Positions 1-11,391 of a DNA stretch of 64,000 nt are shown in pieces (position 1 is the stretch's first letter; each line of letters begins with the position of its first letter). Source of the DNA: Flaccisagitta enflata (lineage: Eukaryota > Chaetognatha > Sagittoidea > Aphragmophora). The DNA lies in the NCBI GenBank assembly GCA_965153355.1, contig OZ231128.1, forward strand, positions 6,758,001-6,822,000, read 5' to 3'. A program made the translations under genes and the position numbers. Below the pieces are notes generated by a model. The model made no database searches and was not told where the DNA came from. It worked only from the letters and a program-made list of their open reading frames with translations.

Positions 1-133
1 GAATCACAAACTGAAGAGGTTTTCTTGCAAAAATTACCTTGAGATTAAATGCTGTTGTTGATAAATGTCTTAATGTATCAGTGTATCAGAGTATATTTTG
101 ACAATTGACCTTAATTCTTCCGTCAAACTTTTT

Positions 134-268
134 TAGTCGCGGACACGCGACTCTACACCTTGCCGTGTCTGTTGGTCCGTCGGTGACATTTTTGAATTGC
201 GAGCGGTCTTTGCATTACTGCTCCTGCCCAACCGTCCGCGACTGGATTGCCGTATATCCGGCCTTGTT
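134..268 (+). repeat. 3AH repeat, subtype A, full copy
   Basis: The copy starts after a T-run with AGTCGCGGAC, which is followed at once by CGCGACT, so a local hairpin can form. Near the 3' end GTCCGCGACT is the exact reverse complement of the first ten bases. Between them lie a GGTCCGTCGG tract and the motif CTGCTCCTGCCCA. It ends GTATATCCGGCCTTGTT. It defines subtype A of a family found throughout the window. It is non-coding and of unknown class. Confidence 0.8.
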
Positions 269-318
269 CTAATTCTTCAAAATTTGCATTGTAGTTTTCT
301 TTTTGACACTGCAGGTAC

Positions 319-538
319 GACCAGAACCAATAGTGAAGCAAACAAGACTGCTGCCCGCCGTGATTGGGACGTTACGAAACGTAGTTCTGCATCTAAGGCT
401 AATCATGGACTGAAGAGGTATTGGACCAAAATTACCGGAACAAGGGGGACTACCCGGAGTAAAGCACAAAGTATGATAAAATATCAAGGACTGACTAAGG
501 GACAAATCCGACAACAATACAAATTCGCCAAAGGATAG
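319..538 (+). CDS. Possible terminal exon, basic protein, unrecognised
   Basis: An open frame of about 73 codons ends in TAG at 536-538. It follows a pyrimidine-rich stretch ending in CACTGCAG, which could be a splice acceptor. The predicted peptide is rich in Lys, Arg, Thr and Ser and has no motif I recognise. Part of it (AATCATGGACTGAAGAGGT) resembles bases 3-20 of the window, so the segment may be locally duplicated or itself repetitive. No upstream exon can be identified. It could equally be chance open frame beside the 3AH copy. Confidence 0.2.
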
Positions 539-628
539 AGCCCGTGCCCGCATTGATTTAAGAAAAGTATTACCTTAATCTGTGAATGTATATAGGAGAC
601 ACGATCAGTACGTCTAGTCGGCTACTGA

Positions 629-2460
629 AATTCTTTGATTTGACTGCTCAAGTGGCTTCCATTTTTTGATACATGATATACTGAGCCTAAACTATAAATT
701 TCATCATCATAGCTTGTCAAAATCAATCGCCGATTTCACTTTATTTATCATCACTCCAAGGTGGTTGTTGTAAAAATGTTTAAATTTGGTCACTTTGGGC
801 TCAAAATTGGGCCACTTCGCTTTTGAAATTTGACCCAAAATCCATGAGATTATGAAACTAGAGCTCAAGAACTAACCAGTGGTGCAATCCGCATGTCGCT
901 ATCATTTTTTGTTAAGATTTGAGAGCTCTTCAAAGACGGAAGGGTATGAGGGTTATTTTATCAGCTGAATTATTCGATCGATTTTGACATTTTTTACAAT
1001 TTTTGATATATCTCTGCTTTGGATGGACTAATTTGGACAAAATTGGTGACCAAATTGTAGATTTTTTGATGCTCTAAATGAATCTGATAAAATTTTTGAT
1101 CGATATGACCCTCAAAATTTTTGGAAGACTCTAGAAGCAGGTGCTAAAAAGTGATTTTTTTCGCCATTTTGGGTACTTTGGTCACACAATTTGGGCACTT
1201 CCGAGCTAGAAAAAGACAAAAAATCTATGAGCAAACTAAACTACAGCTCAAGATCTAACCAGTGGTGCAATCGGCATGATTATATGTTGAGGCATATAGA
1301 TTTGGCATAGCATCAAAGATCAGTGGGTATAAGAAAATGACATTTTTTGATAATTTTGGTCATTTTTGGCTCAAAATCGAGCCACTTTGCTTTAGAAATT
1401 CGACCAAAAATCCATGAGATTATAAAACTAGAGCTCAAGAGCTAACTAGTGGTGCAATCCGCATGTCGCTATCATTTTTTGTTAAGATTTGAGAGCTCTT
1501 CAAAGATGGAAGGGTATGAGGGTTATTTTATCAGCTGAATTATTCGGTCGATTTTGACATTTTTTACAATTTTTGATATATCTCTGCTTTGGATGGACTA
1601 ATTTGGACAAAATTGGTGACCAAATTGAAGATTTTTTTACGCTCTAAATGAATCTGATAAAATTTTTGATCGATATGACCCTCAAAATTTTTGGAAGACT
1701 CTAGCAGCAGGTGCTAAAAAGGGATTTTTTTCGCCATTTTGGGTACTTCGGTCACACAATTTGGGCACTTCCGAGCTAGAAAAAGACAAAAAATCCATGA
1801 GCAAACTAAACTAAAGCTCAAGATCTAACCAGTGGTGCAATCGGCATGATTATATGTTGAAGCGTATAGATTTGGCAGAGCTTCAAAGATCAGTGGGTAT
1901 AAGCAAATGACATTTTTTGATAATTTTGGTCATTTTTGGCTCAAAATCGAGCCACTTTGCTTTAGAAATTTAAGCAAAAATCCATGAGATTATATAACTA
2001 GAGCTCAAGAGCTAACTAGTGGTGCAATCCGCATGTCGCTATCATTTTTTGTTAAGATTTGAGAGCTCTACAAAGATGGAAGGGTGTGAGGATTATTTTA
2101 CCAAATGAATTTGGTGGTCATTTTTGATATTTTTTACAATTTTTGATATATCTCCGTTTTGGATGGACCAATTTGGACAAAATTGGTGACCAAATTGAAG
2201 ATTTTTTGATGCTCTGAATGAATCTGGTATAATTTTTGATCGATATGACCCTCAAATTTTTTGAAAGACTAAAGAAGTAGGTGCTAAAAATAAAAATTTT
2301 TCGCCATTTTGGCTACTTTGGTCACACGATTTGGGCACTTCCGAGCTAGAAAAAGACAAAAAATACATGCTCAAGTGGTTTCCAATTTTTGAAATGTGAT
2401 GTACTGAGCCTAGAATATCAATTTCATCATCAAAGCTTGACAAAACCAATCGCTGAAATG
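629..2460 (+). repeat. Left arm: terminal sequence plus about three 570-bp tandem units
   Basis: A terminal sequence of about 100 bases occurs at 629-738 and again, in the same orientation, at about 2372-2460. Between them three similar units begin near 775, 1345 and 1920. Each contains the landmarks GGTGCAATCCGCATGTCGCT and CACTTCCGAGCTAGAAAAAG. The period is about 572 bases and the third unit is shorter. No gene is seen in this stretch. Confidence 0.8.
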
Positions 2461-2644
2461 ATTCAAAAGCTTCAAAATGTAGTAAGAAATAAACTATTAA
2501 AAATACCTCTTTCTTGTAACCATTAGACACTTTGGCCGAGTCTGTACGGATGTCAGCTCAGCATTTAGACTTTTTTTCTAGCTCTATGCATTTTTTTAAA
2601 CATACATGGTGTTTTTTTTATAATATTTGTCTCAATTTTGGGAT

Positions 2645-2911
2645 ATGGAGCTGCGCAATTCCCGTGCAGTTGAATTCAAAGAGTTCAGTTCTTACGAAAG
2701 GAAGCCAGTAAGGACATGAAATGCATGCATTCGGGAATGATGGAAAAAAAAAAAGATTGATCTATAAAATTTTTTACGCAGAAATGAGTAAAGTGTCCCG
2801 ACCTTTTGCCTTTTCTAGAAACTGACTTTCCGTATCCTTTCTATTTCTGCTTCTTCCTCCATCTTTGTTTAAATGTATGTTCATTGCGCTTCTGTCGTGT
2901 GTGTGTGTGTG

Positions 2912-2973
<62 letters not shown>

Positions 2974-3373
2974 CAGCCAAAGCCAAAGAAGCGGAAATTT
3001 TGGCTTGTCGATGCTCCGACGTCTCGTCTTTCCCGGGCGCCCACGAACAAATCCGTGCTTTTCTCTCTGTTGGAGCAGACTGAAAGTCGAATCTCCGTTA
3101 CAACAGCTTGCAACGAAATCATCAACAACATCGTCAGTCCTTTCTACAAACAAGCCAGTTTACCCACCGCATCCTTGAGCACTCTGAAAGACAGAGCCAA
3201 CGCGCTTTACAAGGAGCACCGACGGCTATCAAGGGACAAAGGTCACAACCCGCCTATCAAGGGTTTCGATGAAAGATGCCGTCAGTTCTACGCAGAGCTG
3301 GAAAAGGTTTTCCCGGCGCGTCCAGCTGGCGTCTTAAAACCGCATCAGGAAGAAGCTTTCAAATCGTTGGAGG

Positions 3374-3408
<35 letters not shown>

Positions 3409-3431
3409 ATCATTGTTGTTTATGTTGTTTA

Positions 3432-3462
<31 letters not shown>

Positions 3463-4090
3463 TGATGTCTTTGTTCATGTTTTTTTTTGTTTTGTTTTTT
3501 TACTCGTATTTTGGCGTGACAGGTGTCACAAAATGTCGCATATCTTACATTCGTCTGTACACACTTTGAAAATCAGACATCTGCTGACGCTCTGGTCCTT
3601 GGGGATGTTGACAAAGCACTGGAGGACAAAATTAACCGTCGAGAGGAGCGTGATTCAGCCGAGGCAGCTCGGCGTCAGAAGGAAGAAGATCGGGTTGCAA
3701 AAGAATCAGCGGCGGGCAAGAATTCGGGTTACCATAGTGACGGGGAAGCTGATGAAGGAGAAAGCGACGAAACCATCAAAAACGATGCCAAGGATGCAAC
3801 ATACAAAGCAAGTTGGGAGGGGCACGAACGGAAGAGAAATAAAAGGATCAAACTAGATATCGATGTCAAGGAGTTGCAGGAATCGTTTTCCGGTCGAGCG
3901 GATCACTACTTTATGTCGTCAAATGCTCGATGCAGCGTGTTCAGCGATTTTGTCGTCTCCGGTGGCGCAAATCTTAAAGAAGTTCCATGCAGTCAGTCAA
4001 CGATGAGAAGGTATTCATATCTTCATTCTTTTTTGTTGGTTTGTCTATGACATGTGGAACAATATCCCTCACTCAATGCGAGATCTCAGC

Positions 4091-4148
<58 letters not shown>

Positions 4149-4209
4149 GAGAGAAAGACAGACAGAGAGAGAAAGACAGACAGAGAGAGAAAGACAGACA
4201 GAGAGAGAA

Positions 4210-4251
<42 letters not shown>

Positions 4252-5091
4252 GGACAGAAAGTGAGAGACAGAAAGAGAGAGACAGAGAGAGACAGAGACA
4301 GAGAGAGACACACACAGAAAGACAGAGAGGGGCTGAGAGACAGCGATAGAGACAAACAAGAATAAAGAATTTTTATTGACAATTGCATGTATGTTTTTTC
4401 TCATGCTGACAAGACGGGGGAATGCTGCACGTGAAAAAGCGTACAAATCCGAGAGAGAGGAACTCTGCGCCGCCGTTGCAGCCGCTGAAAGAACTCTCAT
4501 GGTTCATTCGGACGGGAAGAAATTGAACGAGTACGGCGATGTGGTTGAACGTCTGCCCGTGGTTCTTACTGGATTCGAAGATGATCGAACGCGCATCTGC
4601 AAAGTCCCGACGGTGTCAAATGGGAAGGGGGTCACCCTGAAAAGCACGGTACTTGCCGAACTGAGGTCGATTGGCGCCATCGAAAAACTAGCCGGTGAAG
4701 GGGGTGATACAACATCTACAGTCACCGGTGAACAGACTGGGTGTTTCGCGTTGGTAGAAAAAGAAATTGAGCGACCACTTCTCAAGTCTTTTTGTCGGCA
4801 TCACGCGGTAGATCTCCTTCAGAAGACGGCGTTTAAGACCGTTTTTGGACCAACAAAGTCTCCCAAGAATGCAGAATTCGCCGACTTTCGCGATAAGTGG
4901 TCATCCCTGGATCGATCCTCGGTAACGCCGTTACGGAACAAATTTACCGCTCGCGATACAGTCATGCTTTCTGCCCTTGACGAACTCAGTAGGAGCTGCT
5001 TAGAAGTCCTCCAGGATAAAAGCGTGCGGAGCGATCGCAAAGAATTGGCGGAGCTGCACCTGGATCTCAATGGAATACCACTACCAGGTGC

Positions 5092-5152
<61 letters not shown>

Positions 5153-5500
5153 TAGAAAGAAATGAAAATGGAAAAATTGAAAGACAGACAAGCACGTCTA
5201 CAGCCATCTCCCAAATGAATTCAGGCAACAAACCAATTTCCGAAAGAAAACCGGCAGCTGTAACAGAGGCTCGTTTCAACGCAGCTGGCCTTTACTGTCC
5301 GAAGATGCAGAAGTACTCGGAACTCATGGGATACTCAGAGGATTTTGTCAAGAAACTGAAGCGTTTTAATCGCTTTGAGGTCAACCATTGTGCCTTTTGT
5401 TTCACTCGACAAAATTAGCCTATTAGTCCGTATGTCCCTCTGTCGGTCTGTTCATCTGTCCTTTCACCTGACTGTCCAATCCTTCTCTGATACAATCTTT

Positions 5501-5535
<35 letters not shown>

Positions 5536-5539
5536 GCGG

Positions 5540-5580
<41 letters not shown>

Positions 5581-6445
5581 ATTGTCTTTGTCATTGTCTG
5601 TGTCATATATTGTCTGTAAGGGTGATTTTGTAAGCTGCGGTAGGGCCACCATGTCAGTCAGTCTGTTTTCTGTCTGTCTCTTTAAATTTTTTTCTCCTTT
5701 GCAGGCACCCCTTGCCTTAACGAGTCGAGGACGTTTTATATCTGACCTTGTTTTCACTTTCCCTCTAAAAATTCAGATAGTCGTCATCCCTTACATTCAA
5801 AGATCTGGGAATGCGCCGGACGCACCGTTTAACGATCTCCACTTCAGGCGACAGCTTGAAGAGTTCAAAGACGTTGACAAACCCCTTTACACAGACATTC
5901 TCAAGACATGGAACCGCCATCAACAATTCTTAGCGCCAGAATTCAGCTTTTTAAGCCTCGTCTCACCGAAAGTCATCCTGGCGGAGAAAGCCAAAATTGC
6001 TCAAGCAATCTCGTCAATTGAAAGACCTGCTTCCTTGCCGCCGGCGCCGCTGCGTTGCTGCGTCGAAATAACAGCGGACACGAAGCTGCACCAACTCGCA
6101 AATGGAGTTCGAAGTTATCTTCCGTTTCAAATCCTCAACCTGGATACCGCGTTTTTGTCACTTCCACCAAACGAGTGGGAACAAGATGAGTGCTTTGCTC
6201 GTCTCAAGCGGTTCGCAAAAGGATTTCACGTCACCAACGACGTAGCCGAGCACACATTACAAATGGTGACGGACTACAATGACAGAATCACGAAGTCAGA
6301 GGAACAACGCCAATTTCTTTTTGCGAGTGTAACCAAACAACGTCGCGAAAATAATGACTTACGCCGTGGCTCAATCCAGCCTGTTGCTCCAGATGCCGGT
6401 ACACCCTCACCTACTCGATTTCAACCACATAGAGGAGTGAAATAA
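2645..6445 (+). CDS. Six-exon transposase-like gene of the large element
   Basis: My model has exons 2645-2707, 2977-3372, 3523-4010, 4414-5087, 5225-5379 and 5777-6445. All borders are GT-AG, phases are 0, 0, 2, 1, 0, and the joined length is 2445 bases (814 residues plus stop). Residues 22-29 (PKPKKRKF) look like a nuclear localisation signal. A charged, acidic stretch lies near 195-245. The C-terminal half resembles a family of uncharacterised, probably transposon-derived animal proteins: APDAPFND (605-612), a hydrophobic segment near 640, FLSLPPNEW (about 719-727), TNDVAEH (745-751) and TKSEEQRQFLF (764-774). That resemblance is from memory. The small first exon is the least certain; it is chosen for its ATG and GTAAGG donor. 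Its place between inverted arms suggests the element's mobility protein. I cannot identify catalytic residues. Confidence 0.65.
2708..2976 (+). other. Intron 1 with GT and CT microsatellite
   Basis: The proposed donor is GTAAGG after the short first exon. The acceptor GATCAG directly follows a (GT)n-(CT)n tract at about 2899-2970, so the CT run occupies the position of the polypyrimidine tract. Confidence 0.5.
3373..3522 (+). other. Intron 2, begins inside a (GTT)n tract
   Basis: The coding frame reads to GAG at 3370-3372 and the intron begins GTTGTTGTT. The GTT tract therefore supplies the splice donor. The intron has two GTT runs, then a T-rich tract, and ends TGACAG. It is 150 bases long and phase 0. 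Confidence 0.65.
4011..4413 (+). other. Intron 3 with (GA)n and GACA repeats
   Basis: The donor is AAG|GTATTC and the acceptor is CTGACAAG before ACGGGGG. About 250 bases in the middle are (GA)n and degenerate GACA/GAAA repeats (4094-4350). The phase is 2 and the split codon AG|A restores Arg. The long open frames here are repeat artefacts. Confidence 0.65.
5088..5224 (+). other. Intron 4 with (GA)n
   Basis: The donor is CCAG|GTGCAA and a pure (GA)n run follows within ten bases (about 5096-5148). The acceptor is AATTCAG. The phase is 1 and the split codon G|GC gives Gly. Confidence 0.65.
5380..5776 (+). other. Intron 5 with (GTT)n
   Basis: The donor is GAG|GTCAAC and the acceptor is AAAATTCAG. 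A (GTT)n tract occupies about 5503-5580. The phase is 0. It is the fifth of five introns in this gene to carry a simple repeat. Confidence 0.6.
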
Positions 6446-6584
6446 TTGTCGTTTTTTTACTCAATCGATTGTAAAATTGTTTTTCAACCAGAAATGAACA
6501 ATTGGTCCAAATTTCAAACAACAAAATGAAATTGAAAAAAAGTGATTGAAAAAGGTCATTACGGTCTTTTTTCATTTCTTTGAT

Positions 6585-7971
6585 AGCATTTCGGCGATTG
6601 GCTTTGTCAGGCTATGAAGATGAAATCAAAACTTTAGTCTCAGTACATCATGAATTAAAAAATTGGGAACCATTTGAGCAGTCAAATCAAAGTATTACCG
6701 TACCCACTGATCTTTGAAGCTCTGCCAAATCTATATGCTTCAACATATTGACATGTCGATTGCACCAATGGTTAGATCTTGAGCTGTAGTTTAATTTGCT
6801 CATGGATTTTTTGTCTTTTCCTAGCTCGGAAGTGCCCAAATTGTGTGGTTAAAGTAGCCAAAATGACAAAAAAATCTACTTTTTTGTACCTGCTTCTTGA
6901 GTCTTTCAAAAATTTTGAGGGTCATATCGATCAAAAATTTTACCAGATTCATTTAGAGCATCAAAAAATCTTCAATTTGGTCACCAATTTCGTCCAAATT
7001 AGTCCATCCAAAGCGGAGATATATCAAAAATTGTAAAAAATGTCAAAATTGACCAAATAATTCATTTGTTAAAATAACCCTCATACCCTTCCATCTTTGA
7101 AAAGCTCTCAAATCTTAACAAAAAATGATAGCAACATGCGGATTGCACCACTGGTTAGCTCTTGAGCTCTAGTTTCATAATCTCATGGATTTTGGGTCAA
7201 ATTTCAAAAGCGAAGTGGCCCGATTTTGAGCCCAAAGTGACCAAAATTACCAAAAAATGTCATTTTCTTATACCCACTGATCTTTGAAGCTCTGCCAAAT
7301 CTATATGCTTCAACATATAATCATGCCGATTGCACCACTGGTTAGATCTTGAGCTGTAGTTTAGTTTGCTCATGGATTTTTTGTCTTTTTCTAGCTCGGA
7401 AGTGCCCAAATTGTGTGTTTAAAGTAGCCAAAATGACAAAAAAATTTACTTTTTTGTACCTGCTTCTTGAGTCTTTCAAAAATTTTGAGGGTCATATCGA
7501 TCAAAAATTTTACCAGATTCATTTAGAGCATCAAAAAATCTTCAATTTGGTCACCAATTTCGTCCAAATTAGTCCATCCAAAGCGGAGATATATCAAAAA
7601 TTGTAAAAAATGTCAAAATTGACCAAATAATTCATCTGTTAAAATAACCCTCATACCCTTCCATCTTTGAAAAGCTCTCAAATCTTAACAAAAAATGATA
7701 GCAACATGCGGATTGCACCACTGGTTAGCTCTTGAGCTCTAGTTTCATAATCTCATGGATTTTGGGTCAAATTTCAAAAGCGAAGTGGCCCGATTTTGAG
7801 CCCAAAGTGACCAAATTTCAACATTTTCACCACAACCACCTTGGAGTGGTGATAAATAAAGGGAAATCGGCGATTGGTTTTGTCAAGCTATGATGATGAA
7901 ATTCATATTTTAGGCTCAGTACATCATGTATTAAAGATTGGAAGCCACTTGAGCAGTCAAATCAAAAAATT
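6585..7971 (-). repeat. Right arm: two 570-bp units between two terminal sequences
   Basis: This is the inverted counterpart of the left arm. Terminal sequences lie at about 6585-6700 and 7862-7971, with two units between them whose period is exactly 570 bases. Landmarks on the plus strand are CTAGCTCGGAAGTGCCCAAA and GCATGCGGATTGCACCA-like text. The near-identical 85-codon open frames at 6779 and 7349 are copies of the repeat, not genes. Confidence 0.8.
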
Positions 7972-8159
7972 ACAGTGGTTGACTATTCGTAACGATCAGT
8001 CTACTGTCAAGGCTACGGTGGAAGACTCAAGTCGTAATGAACTTCATTGAAAATTTGGTCAAGGTCACATGAAGCGCAAAACGATGGAGTAATAAAATTT
8101 GGTAAGGTTCGAGAACAGCATGACAGACAAAAAAACTCAATTACAAACAGACAATGAAA

Positions 8160-8462
8160 AAAAAACGAACACACACACCCACGCGCGCTCATACAACAAA
8201 CACACCCCAGAACTACTTTACAGCCACACAACGAATACACCACTAACACACAACTAACAAACACCTAACACACACACCTAACAAACACCTGACACACACA
8301 CAACATACACACACACAAACAAACACACACACAATAAACACACACACAACAAACACACACACCGAACGAAAACACACAGAAGGAACATGCACAGAACGAA
8401 CATGCACAGAACGAACATGCACAGAACAATCACGTACACACACACACACACACACACACACA
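8160..8462. repeat. CA-rich low-complexity tract
   Basis: About 300 bases of ACAC, AACACAC and GAACATGCACA repeats end in a pure (CA)n run. No gene is present. Confidence 0.85.
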
Positions 8463-9090
8463 GGTACTGCAGTTGCTTCGTGGTGACCTTTTCTAAGCCA
8501 GGGGACGCCTTTTTAATTCTTTTGCTGTAAAAAAAGTATTGGGCTCGTCGTAAAGTATGCTAGCCTTTTCAACGTACCGCGAGGCCCTTGATGGCTACAT
8601 GTACAGGTTTCAATTGAATGATTACTGTCCTATTGAAAAAAGGACTACAAGACTGTCCGTCCGTTGTGCATCAGTTCTTGGGTCAGTGAGGATTGAGTTG
8701 AAAAGTGTGCAAACACCGATTTTTGCGGCCGATACTGGCCATGCATTAGTAATCGAAATGGGAATCGGCCAAAACTGGCTTTCCCCCGTCATCATCTGTT
8801 TCCTTTGCTTAAATGCTATCAAATGAGCCCTTGCCCGACCTTCAAATCAATTGGGAACCATCGGTAGGGTGACCATAATGTTTCCATAGAAATCTATGGA
8901 CGAGGCAAAATTTGCGTAATAAAAATACCATCTGATACAATAATTCGATACAAAATTCAACCATACCCTGACAATGGTTCTGACTGATTGAAGGTTGCAC
9001 CACGGCTTGTTTGATAGAACTTCTGCAAAGGAAAAAGATGATGGCAGGGGGAAAGCCAGTTTCGCCCGTTTTGGCACCCTGATGTTAAAA
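8463..9090. other. No gene seen; decayed 3AH-C fragment
   Basis: About 8640-8745 contains GACTGTCCGTCCG followed by GAGTTGAAAAGTGTG and GGCCGATACTGGCC, which look like an eroded subtype C copy. The 89-codon open frame over it has no recognisable feature. Confidence 0.4.
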
Positions 9091-9094
9091 AAAT

Positions 9095-9648
9095 CTTAGG
9101 ATCATGTCAAAATTATGGGATTTTACCATCCCTCTCCTACTAGCCCAATCTTGAATCCAGGAATCCATATCTGCCATCAAAAATCGACTCAGGATAATAT
9201 TTTGATAAGCTACGGCTACATTTCTCAGGTCAAAAAGCTATAGAAGGTCAAATTTTCAAAATTGGGTATTTGTCAATCTGTCAATTGGAATCCTTGCAAA
9301 AAAATGTGTCTTTCTTTTTTAACAAAATTTTGATTAGATTATAGTCAACATTAACAATATTGATCAAAATTAGGTCGAAATTAGACCAAAAGAGTAATTT
9401 AACTCTATTTTGGATGTTGGACGATAATTTTCACTATGTTCCACTTCAAATTTGATTCAGATTGATAAACTACCAATTTTGAAAATTTGACCTTATATGG
9501 TACTTTGACCTGAGAAATGTAGCTGTAGCGTATCAAAATATTGACCTGAGACCATTTTTGACAGCAGATTTGGATTCCAGGGATCAAAATTGGTCTAGTA
9601 CGGGATGGATGGTAAAATCATAGAATTTTGACATGATTCTGAGTGAGA
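9095..9648. mobile_element. Foldback (inverted-repeat) element
   Basis: About 190 bases at 9095-9290 are repeated in inverted order at 9460-9648. Matching landmarks are GATCATGTCAAAATTATGGG on the left and the inverted equivalent near 9625, and CATTTCTCAGGTCAAA against TTTGACCTGAGAAATG. The spacer is AT-rich. No coding region is seen. Confidence 0.7.
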
Positions 9649-9879
9649 GGAACTAAACTGAACAGACGGAATGGTGTAGTTATACCATATTTCTCGCGTC
9701 ATTGTTACATTGCTGTCAATTTGTTAAAATTTGCAATAAAAGAATTGTCATTGTAATGTTCATTTCTCCATGTTACTGCCTAATGATGAATTATCAATGG
9801 ACTGATAGATTGTCAGGTGTAGGGATGTGCCAAAGCAGCATGTATTTGTTGCTTTTATCGTGGTTGCTTTTGGTGAGAT

Positions 9880-9977
9880 GATCGGTTTCGCTTAGTTAGC
9901 TAGTTATTCGCCGTGTCCTGAACCTAGAAAAAAAGTCGCGATTTTCTTCAGGACACGGTAAAGGATAAAACCGATCT
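9880..9977. repeat. Small two-stem palindrome
   Basis: CCGTGTCCTGAA (from 9911) pairs with TTCAGGACACGG (9947-9958). Outside it, GATCGGTTT pairs with AAACCGATC near 9968. The rest of 9650-10270 holds nothing I recognise. Confidence 0.5.
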
Positions 9978-10506
9978 ACTGGCAAGTTACTTTTGTTTAC
10001 ATCCCAGTCCAGGGACGTACAGGCCTCCGATTCTTATGAAATGAGAGCAAATTAAAGGAAGACCATTCGAATAAGAAATTTTGCCAATTTGATCGTTCGG
10101 TTGTGACTCAGCCTGCTCTTCATGTGTTTAGAGGATCAGAGTCTTGTAAAAAAGTCCCAGAGATCACACATCATTAAATGCTCACTTATTACCTACAGAA
10201 TGAGCTATTACAGAAGTAAATCGCTGGCCTGAGGGCAGAGCAATGCCGTCCTGTAATGTTACAAACGAAAAAAAACATACTGTAGAACAGACTCGCAAAA
10301 AGAAACTATGATACACAACCACTTCACGCATTTCATATGACGTCGTACAAGTATTTGAGCAGGGCCGGTCTTCAAAACCACCTCAATATGATTGGGATGT
10401 GTCTTCTGAAGGCCAAAAAACTTTTAGAAAAGAAATCCCGCTCAGCAAAATTCCTCCAACCTCTACTGCTCCACAGATGAGAATATCATGATTTACACAC
10501 TCATTT

Positions 10507-10662
10507 TTAGTCGCGTGCACGCGACTCTACACCTTACCGTGTCGGTCGGTCCGTTGGTAGATCCGTCACATTTTTAAGATTATTACTTTTTTAGGTATTT
10601 CATGGTAATTCAAGGTAACTTTGGGTACACTAGGCTATTTCAGGGTACTTTAGGGTACTTCA
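10507..10662 (+). repeat. 3AH repeat, 5' part (subtype D)
   Basis: The copy has the perfect hairpin AGTCGCG/CGCGACT, a GGTCGGTCC tract and then repeats around GGGTACTTTAGGG. It is the inverted counterpart of the copy ending at 17609. The 3' end with the third arm is missing. Confidence 0.65.
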
Positions 10663-10739
10663 GGCCTTTGGGGCCGCTGCCCAAAAAGGAAAAAAAACTG
10701 GCCAAGCGGAACTATTCAGGGACTATAATTTTGCTTTTA

Positions 10740-10818
10740 CCTTCTTCTTCTTCTTCTTCTTCTTCTTCTTCTTCTTCTTCTTCTTCTTCTTCTTCTTCTT
10801 CTTCTTCTTCTTCTTCTC
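10740..10818 (+). repeat. (TTC)n microsatellite followed by CTCAAGG-type repeats
   Basis: A pure TTC run is followed to about 11010 by short repeats around CAAGGCTCAAATCCCAGCCT. The inverted counterpart is at 15240-15515. Confidence 0.85.
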
Positions 10819-11391
10819 AAAACCCAGCCTCAGGGCCCAAATCCAAGCCTCAAGGCTCAAATCCCCGCCTCAAGGCTCTAATTCCAGCGGAGGCCCAGAT
10901 TCCAGTCTTCAGGCTCAAATTCCAGTCTCAAGGCTCAAATCCCAGCCTCAAATCCAAGCCTTGAGGCTCATATCCCAACCTCAAGGCTCAAATCCAACCT
11001 TCCAGGCAGCTGATTTTCCTATATCTTACGATCGTAGGTTTGTTGGTTAGAGGGCTTACGTTTGTAGGTTTCTTACACTCTTTTGTAATGGGAAAATTAG
11101 TTTTTTCTTCATTACCCAAAAAGCGCTGCTTTGATTTTTTCATTTCTTGGATCTGCATCTGCAATGAAACAACTCACTCATGCCAAGAATAATCATCATC
11201 GCCACTCTTTTGATAGATAAAAAATAATGATGGATAAAGCTAGCCTAGAAAGCTTATGATTCTAGAATGCTTGCATGGAAATCGTACATTTTTAGGTCTT
11301 CAATGACTTCAGTGTATCAATAAAATGTGAAACCACCATACAGTGCATTAAAGTAAGTCTGTCTCTGAAGAAGGGACCAACTAATCCATGG

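Larger units (their letters stand above)
629..7971 (+). mobile_element. Large DNA-transposon-like element with long inverted arms
   Basis: Two long arms (about 629-2460 and 6585-7971) are inverted relative to each other and enclose a spliced gene at 2645-6445. The outermost matched sequence is TTTGATTTGACTGCTCAAGT on the left and its reverse complement on the right. The right terminus read inward begins near CACTGTAATTTTTTGATT and the left near CTACTGAAATTCTTTGATT. I see no clear target duplication, so the exact ends are uncertain. The gene lacks visible stops or frameshifts, so the element may be recent. I infer a DNA transposon whose superfamily I cannot name. Confidence 0.7.

Noticed and set aside
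4054-4388. Overlapping Arg-Glu and Ser-Leu open frames
   Set aside because: They are translations of the (GA)n/GACA tract of intron 3 in all frames; the same applies to 5090-5155, 2890-2970 and 29235-29500.
6779-7606. Two near-identical 85-codon open frames exactly 570 bases apart
   Set aside because: They are the same segment of the 570-base arm unit; no recognisable domain, and the left-arm copies do not keep the frame.
8243-8461. Cys/Val-rich minus-strand frame
   Set aside because: It is a translation of the CA-rich tract.
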